From: Bacteroidales bacterium UBA1410 | GTDB taxonomy: Bacteria > Bacteroidota > Bacteroidia > Bacteroidales > Dysgonomonadaceae | DNA: 25,160 nt | Direction of reading: 5' to 3' | Assembly (NCBI GenBank): GCA_002305015.1 | Contig: DBPW01000020.1 | Span: forward strand, 1-25,160 | Shown here: one piece after another, positions 1 to 8,180 of the stretch | How the letters are laid out: every line of letters starts with the position of its first letter | Position numbering within the stretch: position 1 is the first letter of the stretch | Notes under the pieces: model-generated | Seen by the model: the letters and a program-made list of their open reading frames with translations, nothing else | Database searches by the model: none | What the model was told of the DNA's origin: nothing | Made by a program: the position numbers and the translations under genes

Positions 1-157
1 CGAAGGCTTTTTCGTTTTTGTACCCCACCAACAACACCAACCCTTGACGAATTACTGCGTAGCGGCTTGCTTGAACTTTTCATTAGAATGTGATTTACAA
101 ATAATGACTTGCCTTGCCTTGCATTCGTTGATAACTTTTGGAATCAATGAAGACTTT
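1..157. other. Intergenic left edge, no supported gene
   Basis: No reading frame here has family-like features. Two things are visible. A pentanucleotide CTTGC is repeated three times in tandem at 108-122. At the very edge, positions 1-14 form a short CGAA/TTCG stem followed by a T-run, which may be the tail of a terminator lying outside the window. The short open frames across this stretch run into the antisense of the hydrolase gene and are not credible. Confidence 0.5.
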
Positions 158-901
158 TTATTTTTTCAGAACGTGCGGACAGTGGCAGTTTGCATCCCCC
201 TTTGCTTTTGTGCGATTGAGTGCTTCTGATATGGCCGATTCTACAAGAGGAGCCATAAGGGCATAACCTTCCTTATTGGGATGAACCCCGTCTTCAGAAA
301 GTTTTTTTGGCAATCCGTTATTTTCGTCTGCCATCGCCGAAAAATAATCGCAATAAATTACATGGTGATTTTGCGCATATTCTTTTATACGACGGTTGAG
401 TTCCCTTATTTTGGGAGCCGGATTCAATCCCGGACGCCATGGATAATCGACAGCCGGCAGTACCGAACACAATACGACTTGTATACCATGAACTTGAGCC
501 AATTCTGTCATCGAATATAAATTATCTTCAATCATTTCTAAGGTGGACGGGCCGGTGTTTCCGGCAATATCATTGGTTCCCGCCAGAATTACGACCACTT
601 TGGGTTGGAGTTTAATGACATCCTGACGAAAACGAATAAGCATTTGGGGCGTTGTTTGTCCACTAATCCCTCTATTGATGTAGGGACGACCGGCAAAAAA
701 TTCAGGAACTTCTCGGATCCAACCTTCTGTTATCGAATTTCCCATAAAAACCACACGATCTTCGTTTTCTTTTGGCAAGCCGATTTTCAGATTTTCTTCT
801 TTAAAGCGATTTAAGTTTGCCCAGTCTTGAGCAACAAGATCTGATGTAAAATCCATAATTAATGCTGCAATAAGAAATACAATAATACGGTTCATGATCA
901 T
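158..901 (-). CDS. Secreted SGNH/GDSL-family hydrolase
   Basis: This 247-residue protein belongs to the SGNH hydrolase superfamily, which includes esterases, lipases and carbohydrate deacetylases. A hydrophobic segment at residues about 4-24 ends in VAQ and looks like a signal peptide, so the enzyme is probably periplasmic. All four family blocks are visible: GNSIT at 54-58 with nucleophile Ser56, the oxyanion glycine in RGISGQ near 77-82, GTND at 108-111 with Asn110, and DGVH at 204-207 with Asp204 and His207. The active site is therefore complete. The substrate cannot be read from sequence; close homologues in Bacteroidales are often linked to removing acetyl groups from glycans, but no polysaccharide-utilisation genes sit nearby. 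A second ATG at 895 is an equally good start. The gene stands alone, divergent from the efflux operon. Confidence 0.9.
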   Translation of the reverse strand: MIMNRIIVFLIAALIMDFTSDLVAQDWANLNRFKEENLKIGLPKENEDRVVFMGNSITEGWIREVPEFFAGRPYINRGISGQTTPQMLIRFRQDVIKLQPKVVVILAGTNDIAGNTGPSTLEMIEDNLYSMTELAQVHGIQVVLCSVLPAVDYPWRPGLNPAPKIRELNRRIKEYAQNHHVIYCDYFSAMADENNGLPKKLSEDGVHPNKEGYALMAPLVESAISEALNRTKAKGDANCHCPHVLKK

Positions 902-920
902 AAATTATAAATTATAAATT
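900..920. repeat. Three tandem copies of heptamer ATAAATT
   Basis: Three exact 7-bp copies lie directly upstream of the start codon of the hydrolase gene, overlapping the first bases of its longer start. A three-copy heptamer next to a start codon can vary in copy number, but nothing here shows that it does. Confidence 0.6.
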
Positions 921-950
921 GTAAAGGAAAAAAAATTGATGATTCGATTT

Positions 951-958
951 CAAAAATA
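951..958 (-). promoter_or_regulatory. Candidate -7 box for the SGNH hydrolase gene
   Basis: On the minus strand the sequence reads TATTTTTG, a full match to the Bacteroidota -7 consensus TAnnTTTG. It would start transcription about 40-45 bases before the start codon. No good TTTG -33 element is seen at the expected distance, so support is from the -7 box and position only. Confidence 0.4.
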
Positions 959-1031
959 CATATTTTATTTCATTTTATAATCGAGGCATGTTGTAATTAT
1001 TTTAGAAAAAAAAACTTAAAAGTAAAAGACC

Positions 1032-1039
1032 TACTTTCG
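1032..1039 (+). promoter_or_regulatory. Candidate -7 box for the RND efflux operon
   Basis: TACTTTCG matches TAnnTTTG at five of the six fixed bases and lies 45 bases before the start of the membrane fusion protein gene. A second near match, TATTTTTA, lies at 1059-1066. No convincing -33 element was found for either. Confidence 0.35.
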
Positions 1040-1084
1040 CGAATAATGAGATAATAGCTATTTTTAGAAAATTTATTCGTATCA

Positions 1085-2179
1085 ATGAACAAAAAAACCA
1101 GAATAATTGTCCTCATTCTCATTGTTTTACTCGTATTGGGAATGATTTTTTTCTCTCAGATCAAGACTTTATTTACATCGGATAATGGCGATATAAAGCG
1201 AGGCGACAGTAGAGTAGGCCGACCTGAGTTGGTTGTGAATGCTACCGTTTTGCGGCCTCAGACGTTGCAGAATATGTTTCGTTCAAAAGGGGTATTGTTG
1301 CCTGACGAGGAAGTTGATCTTACCTTTGAAACGTCGGGGAAAATTACCGCTATCTATTTTGAAGAAGGTTCACAAGTGGAAAAGGGAGCATTGTTGGCCA
1401 AAGTAAACGATGAACCGTTGCGAGCCGAGTTGAAAAAACTGGAAGCTCAGTTGCCATTGGCCGAAGCAAGGGTTTACCGACAACGGACTCTTCTGGAAAA
1501 AGATGCCGTGAGTCAGGAAACCTATCAAACCGTGATCACCGAGTTAGAAACGTTAAAAGCCGATATTGAATTAACCAAGGCTCGAATTGCACAAACTGAA
1601 TTGAGAGCGCCTTTTAGTGGGATTATCGGTTTGAGGTTTGTAAGTGAAGGAGCTTATGCTTCACCGGCGGTAGTAGTGGCAAAACTAACCAAAATTTCGC
1701 CTTTGAAAGTGGAATTTTCGGTGAACGAAAATCAGGCGAACGAAATTAAGCCGGGAACTCCTCTTGCTTTTAAAGTAGAAAACGATTTAAACACCTATCA
1801 TGCTTCTGTATATGCCATTGAATCTCAGTTGGATGAAAACACATTCTCCCTCAAAGCCCGAGCCCTTTATCCCAATACGGATGGAAAAATTAAACCGGGG
1901 CAGTCGGCAACCGTCGAGATTGAGCTGAGCAAAATAGAGCAGGCTATTGTAATTCCGGCTATCGCTGCAATTGCAGAAATGGGTCGGGATATTGTTTACA
2001 TTTATGACAACGGGAAAGCAAAACGTGTAACGATAACCAAAGGATTGCGAACCGCTTCGTCGGTACAGATCATTGAAGGACTGAATGCCGGAGATACATT
2101 GCTGGTAACCGGTGTAATGCAGCTGAGAGACGGTATGCCTGTCAAAATCGAAACACTAGTTCCCAATACAGCAGATTAG
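1085..2179 (+). CDS. RND efflux membrane fusion protein (periplasmic adaptor)
   Basis: This 364-residue HlyD/AcrA-family adaptor would link the inner-membrane pump to the outer-membrane channel. One N-terminal hydrophobic segment (residues about 7-24) anchors it. No lipobox cysteine is seen, so it is probably membrane-anchored and not a lipoprotein. The order is typical: a first half of the lipoyl-like domain near 80-115 (SGKITAIYFEEGSQVEKG), a short alpha-hairpin near 117-175, the second lipoyl half with RAPFSGIIG near 177-186, then beta-barrel and membrane-proximal domains. It is the first gene of the operon; its stop lies three bases before the pump gene. Its specific drug substrates cannot be predicted. 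Confidence 0.93.
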   Translation: MNKKTRIIVLILIVLLVLGMIFFSQIKTLFTSDNGDIKRGDSRVGRPELVVNATVLRPQTLQNMFRSKGVLLPDEEVDLTFETSGKITAIYFEEGSQVEKGALLAKVNDEPLRAELKKLEAQLPLAEARVYRQRTLLEKDAVSQETYQTVITELETLKADIELTKARIAQTELRAPFSGIIGLRFVSEGAYASPAVVVAKLTKISPLKVEFSVNENQANEIKPGTPLAFKVENDLNTYHASVYAIESQLDENTFSLKARALYPNTDGKIKPGQSATVEIELSKIEQAIVIPAIAAIAEMGRDIVYIYDNGKAKRVTITKGLRTASSVQIIEGLNAGDTLLVTGVMQLRDGMPVKIETLVPNTAD

Positions 2180-2182
2180 AAA

Positions 2183-5100
2183 ATGAATATATCCGAATTA
2201 AGTATTAAAAGGCCGGTACTCGCAACGGTATTTGTATTGGTAATTATTCTGTTTGGCATTATCGGTTATGTGAGTTTGCCCATACGCGAGTATCCCAATG
2301 TGGATAATCCCATTATTACGGTAAGCGTTTCTTATCCGGGAGCCAATGCCGAAGTAATCGAAAATCAAATTACAGAACCGCTTGAACAGAATATCAACGG
2401 CATACCCGGAATCCGATCGCTCACCAGTCAGAGCAGCCAAGGTTCCTGCCGCATTACGGTGGAGTTTGAGTTGAGTGTCGATTTGGAAACGGCAGCCAAT
2501 GATGTGCGCGACAAGGTTTCGCGTGCGCAACGCTATCTGCCTCGCGATGTTGATCCTCCCACGGTTTCGAAAGCCGATGCCGATGCCGTGCCCATCATGC
2601 AGATTACGGTGCAAAGTCCCAAGCGTTCGCTTCTGGAGATCAGCGAAATAGCCGAACTTACCGTAAAAGAGCAACTGCAGACCATTTCCAATGTGAGTGG
2701 TGTGGATATATGGGGTGAAAATCGTTATGCCATGCGTTTATGGCTCGATCCCATGAAAATGGCTGCTTATGGGGTAACGCCGGTTGAAGTAAAAAATGCC
2801 CTGGACAAAGAGAATATCGAATTGCCTTCGGGAAGCGTAGAGGGCGATCTGATTGAACTGTCCATTCGTACCTTAGGTTTGATGAAAACGCCGGAAGAAT
2901 TCAACGATCTTATTCTTAAAGAAGACGACAAACGTGTTGTTCGTTTTAAGGATATCGGTTTTGCCGAAATCGATACCGAGAACCGGAAAAATATCCTTCG
3001 CCGCAACGGTGTTCCGATGGTGAATGTTGTTATTATTCCTCAGCCGGGATCAAATCAGATAGAGATTGCCGATAATGTATATAAACGCTTGGAGACCATG
3101 CGTAAAGATTTGCCCGACGATGTGAAGGTGGATGTGGTGTATGACAGTACCAAGTTTGTTCGTGCTTCCATTAAGGAAGTGCAGGATACCATTGTTGTTG
3201 CTTTTCTGCTGGTGGTGTTCATAATTTTTGTCTTTTTGCGCGAGTGGCGTGTGACCATGATTCCTACCGTTGTTATCCCAATATCGTTGGTGGGTGCTTT
3301 TTTCGTGATGTTTATTGCAGGATTTTCCATCAATGTGCTTTCCATGCTTGCCGTGGTGCTTTCGGTGGGCTTGGTAGTAGATGATGCTATTGTGGTGACC
3401 GAAAATATTTATCGGAAAATTGAACAAGGGATGAAACCCCGGGAAGCAGCTATCGAAGGATCAAAAGAAATCTTTTTTGCCATCATTTCCACTACCATAA
3501 CCTTGGTATCGGTATTTTTCCCTATTGTGTTTATGGAAGGGATGACCGGCCGGCTTTTCAGGGAGTTTAGTTTGGTCATCGGGGGGTCGGTGCTTATTTC
3601 GGCTTTTGTTGCGTTGACATTTACGCCGATGCTTTCCGGCAAGGTGTTGAAAAAACAGGAAAGGCGCAACAAACTCTATGAGGTGACCGAGCCTTTTTTC
3701 GAGAAAATCAATACGGTATACGAAAATATGCTGCGGACAGTGATTCATCATAAAAAGCTGGTATTCCCTCTTATCGCCATCATTTTGATTCTTATTGTCG
3801 TGCTTTGGGGGACTGTTCCTTCGGAACTGGCACCACTGGAAGACCGCTCTCAGGTAAGCATACGTACAACGGCACCCGAAGGGGCAACATTTGAATATGT
3901 GAGGGATTATACTTCCGAAATTTCGTTGATTGCCGATTCAGTTGTACCTGAACGTGAGTCGAACATTACCCGTGTGTCCGGTTCAACCGGAAATATAAAT
4001 ATCATTTTGCCCGATATAAGAGAGCGGGAACGCAGTCAGATGGAAATTGCCGATGCATTGTCGGATGCCGTGAGAAACGAAACGGCAGGGAGGGCATTTG
4101 TGCAGCAGCAATCATCTTTTGGCGGACGCCGAGGCGGAATGCCGGTACAATATGTTTTACAGGCAACAAATCTCGACAAACTGCGTGAATTTATTCCCCC
4201 GTTTATGGAAAAAGTGGAACAGAGTCCGGTTTTCAGGATGTCTGATGTCAATCTGAAATTTACGAAACCGGAATTACAAATTCATCTGGACAGAGATAAA
4301 GCGGCTTTGTTGGGTGTAAATACCCGCGATATTGCACAAACATTGCAATATGCCCTTAGTGGCCAACGGATGGGCTATTTTTATATGAACGGAAAACAAT
4401 ATCAGATTTTAGGCGAAATTAATCGTCAGCAGCGCAACACACCGCTGGATCTCAGGTCTATTTACATAAAAAACGCCGCAGGAGATATGATTCAGATGGA
4501 TAATTTGGTTAAGTTGGAAGAAGCGGTGGCACCTCCGCAGTTGTATCGTTACAACCGTTTCAGTTCGGCTACCGTTTCTGCGGCATTGGCGCCGGGTTAT
4601 ACGTTGGGTGACGGTCTCAACGAAATGGATCGCATTTCTCAAGAGGTATTGGACGAAACGTTTCGAACAGCCTTGAGTGGCGAGTCGAAGGAGTTCAGGG
4701 AAAGCTCTTCGAGTTTGATTTTTGCTTTTGGTTTGGCCATTGTGCTGATTTTTTTGGTGTTGGCGGCGCAATTCGAAAGTTTCAAAGATCCGCTCATCAT
4801 TATGTTTTCCGTGCCGCTGGCTGTGGGAGGTGCGCTCATCTTTATGTATTTTGCGGGGGTTACGATGAATATTTTCAGTCAGATCGGCATCATCATGCTC
4901 ATCGGACTTGTGGCCAAGAACGGCATTCTTATTGTAGAGTTTGCCAATCAGCGTCAGGATGGAGGAACACCTAAACTCGAAGCGGTTATAGGAGCGTCCG
5001 TTCAACGGTTGCGACCTATTTTGATGACCAGCTTTTCGACCATTCTCGGTATGCTGCCTTTGGTATTTGCCAACGGAGAAGGAGCCAACGGCCGTATTGC

Positions 5101-5227
5101 AATGGGAGTTGCCGTGGTGGGGGGAATGTTGGTATCGACGTTATTGACGTTGTTTGTGATTCCAACCATGTATATTTATATGGCAACCGACAGAAAAGCA
5201 CACGAACAAAAAAACAAGAATATATAG
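2183..5227 (+). CDS. RND multidrug efflux pump, HAE1 family inner-membrane subunit
   Basis: This 1014-residue protein has the two-fold RND layout: a TM helix at about 10-31, a large periplasmic loop, TM helices at about 335-485, a seventh TM near 525-545, a second periplasmic loop, and TM helices from about 843 to 1000. The proton-relay residues are present: the Asp400-Asp401 pair in GLVVDDAIVV and Lys912 in GLVAKNGILIVEF, equivalent to Asp407, Asp408 and Lys940 of AcrB. This indicates an active, proton-driven exporter of the hydrophobic/amphiphilic-drug type and not a heavy-metal exporter. Length is slightly below the roughly 1040 residues of AcrB. It is spaced 3 bp after the adaptor gene and 2 bp before the TolC-like gene, so the three are certainly co-transcribed. 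Confidence 0.96.
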   Translation: MNISELSIKRPVLATVFVLVIILFGIIGYVSLPIREYPNVDNPIITVSVSYPGANAEVIENQITEPLEQNINGIPGIRSLTSQSSQGSCRITVEFELSVDLETAANDVRDKVSRAQRYLPRDVDPPTVSKADADAVPIMQITVQSPKRSLLEISEIAELTVKEQLQTISNVSGVDIWGENRYAMRLWLDPMKMAAYGVTPVEVKNALDKENIELPSGSVEGDLIELSIRTLGLMKTPEEFNDLILKEDDKRVVRFKDIGFAEIDTENRKNILRRNGVPMVNVVIIPQPGSNQIEIADNVYKRLETMRKDLPDDVKVDVVYDSTKFVRASIKEVQDTIVVAFLLVVFIIFVFLREWRVTMIPTVVIPISLVGAFFVMFIAGFSINVLSMLAVVLSVGLVVDDAIVVTENIYRKIEQGMKPREAAIEGSKEIFFAIISTTITLVSVFFPIVFMEGMTGRLFREFSLVIGGSVLISAFVALTFTPMLSGKVLKKQERRNKLYEVTEPFFEKINTVYENMLRTVIHHKKLVFPLIAIILILIVVLWGTVPSELAPLEDRSQVSIRTTAPEGATFEYVRDYTSEISLIADSVVPERESNITRVSGSTGNINIILPDIRERERSQMEIADALSDAVRNETAGRAFVQQQSSFGGRRGGMPVQYVLQATNLDKLREFIPPFMEKVEQSPVFRMSDVNLKFTKPELQIHLDRDKAALLGVNTRDIAQTLQYALSGQRMGYFYMNGKQYQILGEINRQQRNTPLDLRSIYIKNAAGDMIQMDNLVKLEEAVAPPQLYRYNRFSSATVSAALAPGYTLGDGLNEMDRISQEVLDETFRTALSGESKEFRESSSSLIFAFGLAIVLIFLVLAAQFESFKDPLIIMFSVPLAVGGALIFMYFAGVTMNIFSQIGIIMLIGLVAKNGILIVEFANQRQDGGTPKLEAVIGASVQRLRPILMTSFSTILGMLPLVFANGEGANGRIAMGVAVVGGMLVSTLLTLFVIPTMYIYMATDRKAHEQKNKNI

Positions 5228-5229
5228 CC

Positions 5230-6555
5230 ATGTATACGATTCGTTATTTTTCGGTTATACTTTTTTTCTCTCTTTCTTTGATGTTGGAGGCACAAAAGGT
5301 AATGAATTTGGAGGACTGTTTGCGGATAGGGCTAGAAAATAATTACGATTTACGGATGGTGCGTAATGAAGAGCAAATTTCGGATAACAATGTTACGTTG
5401 GGAAATGCGGGTTTTCTTCCGACTATTGGTTTGAATGGGGGATATAATTATCGAGAGAGCAATTCCGATCAGTTTCCCAAGGAAAACGCAGAGACGTTAA
5501 AAAGTCGCGGTTCCACAACGCAAACGCTGGATGCCGGCATCAATTTAAGTCAGCCTCTTTTCGAAGGATTTAAGGTTCAAACCCAGTATAAACGATTGCA
5601 GGAACTTAAAACCATCGGAGAATTGAACACACGACTTGAAGTCGAAAATTTTATAGCCAATCTTGCGGCGGAATATTTTAATTATGTTCAACAGAACATC
5701 CGCCTCGATAATTTGAAATACGCAGTTCAACTGTCGGAAGAACGGTTGCGCATAGTGGAAGCCCGATATCAGATTGGTTCGCTTTCGCGACTTGATTTTC
5801 AGCAGGCAAAGGTGGATTTTAATGCAGATAGTTCTTTGCTCATTCAGCAATATGAAGTACTCAATACCTCACGCATTCGATTGAATGAATTGATGGGTGT
5901 TGAAAATGTTGAACAACCCTTTGTGACAGAGGATACCCTCATTTATTTTAATGCGGGTTTATCGAAAGATAGATTGTATGAAAGCATGATGGCTGAAAAT
6001 ACCCTGTTGAAGCTGGTGGAGAAAGATAAAGTATTAAGCGAGCTCGATCTTAAAACACTTCAAAGTCAAAACTATCCGTACCTGAGACTCAACGCCGAAT
6101 ATGGATTTACTCATTATGATTACAATACAGGAACGATTGACAAGCAACGAAATTGGGGGCCTACCGTTGGATTGACGTTGGGATTTACTGTTTTTGACGG
6201 ATTGAACCGAAAGCGGGAGCAGAAAAATACCCGGATAGTCATTGAAAATCGTCAATTGGCAATCGAAAAACAACAATTATCGTTGCAAAGCAATTTTGCA
6301 AATATGTGGATGGCCTATCAAAACAACATCGAGCTTGTTAAATTGGAATATGAGAGCTTGGAAAATGCCCGAATCAATTACGAAATTGCCATCGACCGGT
6401 ATAAACTGGGAGATCTTTCGGGATTGGAACTGCGTGAAGCGCAAAACAGCTTGCTCGAAGCCGGACAGCGTCTTGTAAGTGCACAATACCGCACCAAACT
6501 TTACGAAATATCGCTGATGCAGATTAGTGGCCAAATTGAAGAATATTTGCAATAA
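5230..6555 (+). CDS. TolC-like outer membrane efflux protein
   Basis: This 441-residue protein of the outer membrane efflux protein family would form the trimeric exit duct for the RND pump. A signal peptide is visible (hydrophobic residues about 7-19, ending LEAQ), followed by LEDCLRIGLENNYDL, the usual start of the first OEP repeat. Long amphipathic helical stretches rich in Gln, Glu, Leu and Asn form the two halves, near 45-230 and 245-435. No lipobox is seen. It is the last gene of the efflux operon. No regulator gene lies next to the operon, so control is either global or encoded elsewhere. Confidence 0.93.
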   Translation: MYTIRYFSVILFFSLSLMLEAQKVMNLEDCLRIGLENNYDLRMVRNEEQISDNNVTLGNAGFLPTIGLNGGYNYRESNSDQFPKENAETLKSRGSTTQTLDAGINLSQPLFEGFKVQTQYKRLQELKTIGELNTRLEVENFIANLAAEYFNYVQQNIRLDNLKYAVQLSEERLRIVEARYQIGSLSRLDFQQAKVDFNADSSLLIQQYEVLNTSRIRLNELMGVENVEQPFVTEDTLIYFNAGLSKDRLYESMMAENTLLKLVEKDKVLSELDLKTLQSQNYPYLRLNAEYGFTHYDYNTGTIDKQRNWGPTVGLTLGFTVFDGLNRKREQKNTRIVIENRQLAIEKQQLSLQSNFANMWMAYQNNIELVKLEYESLENARINYEIAIDRYKLGDLSGLELREAQNSLLEAGQRLVSAQYRTKLYEISLMQISGQIEEYLQ

Positions 6556-6556
6556 C

Positions 6557-6586
6557 TAATTGTTTTGTCGCCGTTTTAATTGTTTT
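6557..6586. repeat. Two TAATTGTTTT copies with 20-bp period upstream of the V-ATPase operon
   Basis: TAATTGTTTT occurs at 6557-6566 and again at 6577-6586, and the inverted core AACAATTA occurs at 6622-6629, just before the operon's -7 box. The spacing is about two helical turns. It could be a regulator site, but the region is AT-rich and chance is a fair alternative. No hairpin terminator for the efflux operon is visible here. Confidence 0.35.
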
Positions 6587-6653
6587 TGCAACTTCCTTTT
6601 TTGGTCAGACAAAAAATTAAGAACAATTAACTCTCTTTTGTTTTTTTGTTTTA

Positions 6654-6661
6654 TACCTTTG
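6654..6661 (+). promoter_or_regulatory. Candidate -7 box of the V-ATPase operon promoter
   Basis: TACCTTTG is a full match to the Bacteroidota -7 consensus TAnnTTTG. It lies 43 bases before the subunit E start, giving a leader of about 35 bases. TTTG runs occur upstream at 6637-6640, but the spacing (13 bp) is shorter than the usual roughly 19-23. The 149-bp gap after the efflux operon also argues for a separate promoter here. Confidence 0.55.
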
Positions 6662-6704
6662 TCCGTTACATGGATAATGGGGAAATAAAATAGATAGCAT
6701 ATTT

Positions 6705-7292
6705 ATGGACAAAATTCAGGAACTTACCTCGAAACTTTATTCCGAAGGAATAGAAAAAGGAAAAGAAGAAGCCGAAAAAATTATTGCTGAAGCCAAGGCA
6801 TTAAGTAATCAGATTGTGGAAGATGCAAAAAACAAAGCGCAACAGATTATTGCTGAGGCTGAAAAAGCAGCACAAGAACTCAAGAGCAATACCGAAGCCG
6901 AATTAAAACTCTATGCTTCACAGGCCGTTGAAGCATTGAAAACAGAAATTGTCAATCTGGTTACCGACAAATTGGCCGAATCCAATGTAAAGGCTGCATT
7001 TGAAGATAAAGAGTTTATGCAGAAAATTATTTTGGAGTTGGTGAAAAATTGGGCAAGAGACGAAAAACTTGTTATTGGTGTTGAAAATGCCGAAGAACTG
7101 AAAAATTATATTGCCGGAAATGCAAAAAGTTTGTTGGATAAAGGACTGAAAATTGAGTCGGTAAACGGAATAAAAGCAGGTTTTGTACTTTCGCCCGAAG
7201 ATGGTACCTATAAAGTGAAATTTGGAGAGGAAGAGTTTATCGAATATTTTAAAGAGTTTCTGCGTCCCCAGATACAAAAACTTTTGTTCTGA
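6705..7292 (+). CDS. atpE: V-type ATPase subunit E (peripheral stalk)
   Basis: This 195-residue protein is the peripheral-stalk subunit that holds the A3B3 head still against the rotor. Residues about 1-75 form a charged, Ala/Glu/Lys-rich coiled coil containing two similar IIAEA segments; the rest is the globular C-terminal domain that caps the head. First gene of the ATPase operon, 18 bp before the DUF2764 gene. In other V-ATPases E pairs with a G/H subunit of the same stalk; no such gene is visible here, so E may pair with itself or with a partner encoded elsewhere. Confidence 0.92.
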   Translation: MDKIQELTSKLYSEGIEKGKEEAEKIIAEAKALSNQIVEDAKNKAQQIIAEAEKAAQELKSNTEAELKLYASQAVEALKTEIVNLVTDKLAESNVKAAFEDKEFMQKIILELVKNWARDEKLVIGVENAEELKNYIAGNAKSLLDKGLKIESVNGIKAGFVLSPEDGTYKVKFGEEEFIEYFKEFLRPQIQKLLF

Positions 7293-7310
7293 TAATGGAA
7301 AGGCAATAGT

Positions 7311-8156
7311 ATGGCTGAAAATCAATATTACTATTTTGTTGCCGGACTTCCCGATATTTTTTTCGATTCCACCAAACTCCCTTTTACTGTAGATGATTTT
7401 AGAGAGATGTTGGATGAAGTGCTGGCACCCAAAGATAAAAAGCTGATTGATAAATATTTCCTCAAATACGATAACGAAAATCTTCTCTCTTTTTTAAAAA
7501 ATAAAAATGCCGAGCTGAACACGAAAGGGAAAATTTCTTCCGAAGAGATTAAGGAGACCATTGATTCGGTAGAAGTTGATTTTCCGGTTCAAAATCCGGC
7601 TATTCCTTCTTATTTTGAGGATTATATTCGGTTGTGGCTTGACGAAAGCGCACATAACGAAAACAAGTTGTGGGAAGATCTCATGTCGGAGTTTTATATG
7701 GATTATGGTCGGAAATCGAAGAACAAGCTCGTTTCCGATTGGTTTGAATTAAACCTAAACATAGCCAATATCTTAACAGCTATCTATTGTCGAAAATACG
7801 GAATAGACCTCACTAATGTAATTGTGGGTAATAATGAAGTTGCACAACTCATTCGTGAAAATTCGAATGTACGGGATTATGGGTTAAGTCGTGAGCTCGA
7901 ATATTTCGATTCCCTTCAACGTATTGCCGAGGAACCGGATATTTATGAAAGAGAACGAAAAATCGATAAACTTCGCTGGGATTGGCTCGATGAAAACACC
8001 ATTTTCGATTATTTCGACATCAATTTTATTTTTGCCTATTTATGTAAGTTACAGATTTTGGAGCGGTGGGTTAAATTGAATGCCGAAGAGGGTGAACGTA
8101 TTTTTCGTCAGCTTATCGCCGATTTAAAGCGGGGGGTATCGATGCCCGAAGATTAA
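7311..8156 (+). CDS. DUF2764 protein, probable divergent V-ATPase subunit C
   Basis: This 281-residue, mostly helical, soluble protein matches the DUF2764 family known from Bacteroidota V-ATPase operons. It starts ENQYYYFVAGLPDIFFD, has no signal peptide or membrane helix, and is rich in Asp, Glu, Leu and Trp. Its place between E and A is where many bacterial V-ATPase operons encode subunit C. Two stretches resemble the subunit C (AC39) pattern by eye: a segment near 144-185 with an acidic-Leu-Asn-hydrophobic start, a basic RKYGIDLTNV stretch and a turn; and a C-terminal helix near 236-268 with FIFAYLCKLQILERW, like the conserved FxxxYLxxKexEixxLR region of AC39. The proposed role, joining the D-subunit shaft to the K ring, is inference from this and from context. 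Confidence 0.85.
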   Translation: MAENQYYYFVAGLPDIFFDSTKLPFTVDDFREMLDEVLAPKDKKLIDKYFLKYDNENLLSFLKNKNAELNTKGKISSEEIKETIDSVEVDFPVQNPAIPSYFEDYIRLWLDESAHNENKLWEDLMSEFYMDYGRKSKNKLVSDWFELNLNIANILTAIYCRKYGIDLTNVIVGNNEVAQLIRENSNVRDYGLSRELEYFDSLQRIAEEPDIYERERKIDKLRWDWLDENTIFDYFDINFIFAYLCKLQILERWVKLNAEEGERIFRQLIADLKRGVSMPED

Positions 8157-8180
8157 AAAACAAAGAAAGAAAAACAACAT

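Noticed and set aside
4409..5005. A 198-codon minus-strand open frame opposite the RND pump
   Set aside because: It lies wholly within the conserved second half of the pump gene and has no recognisable domain.
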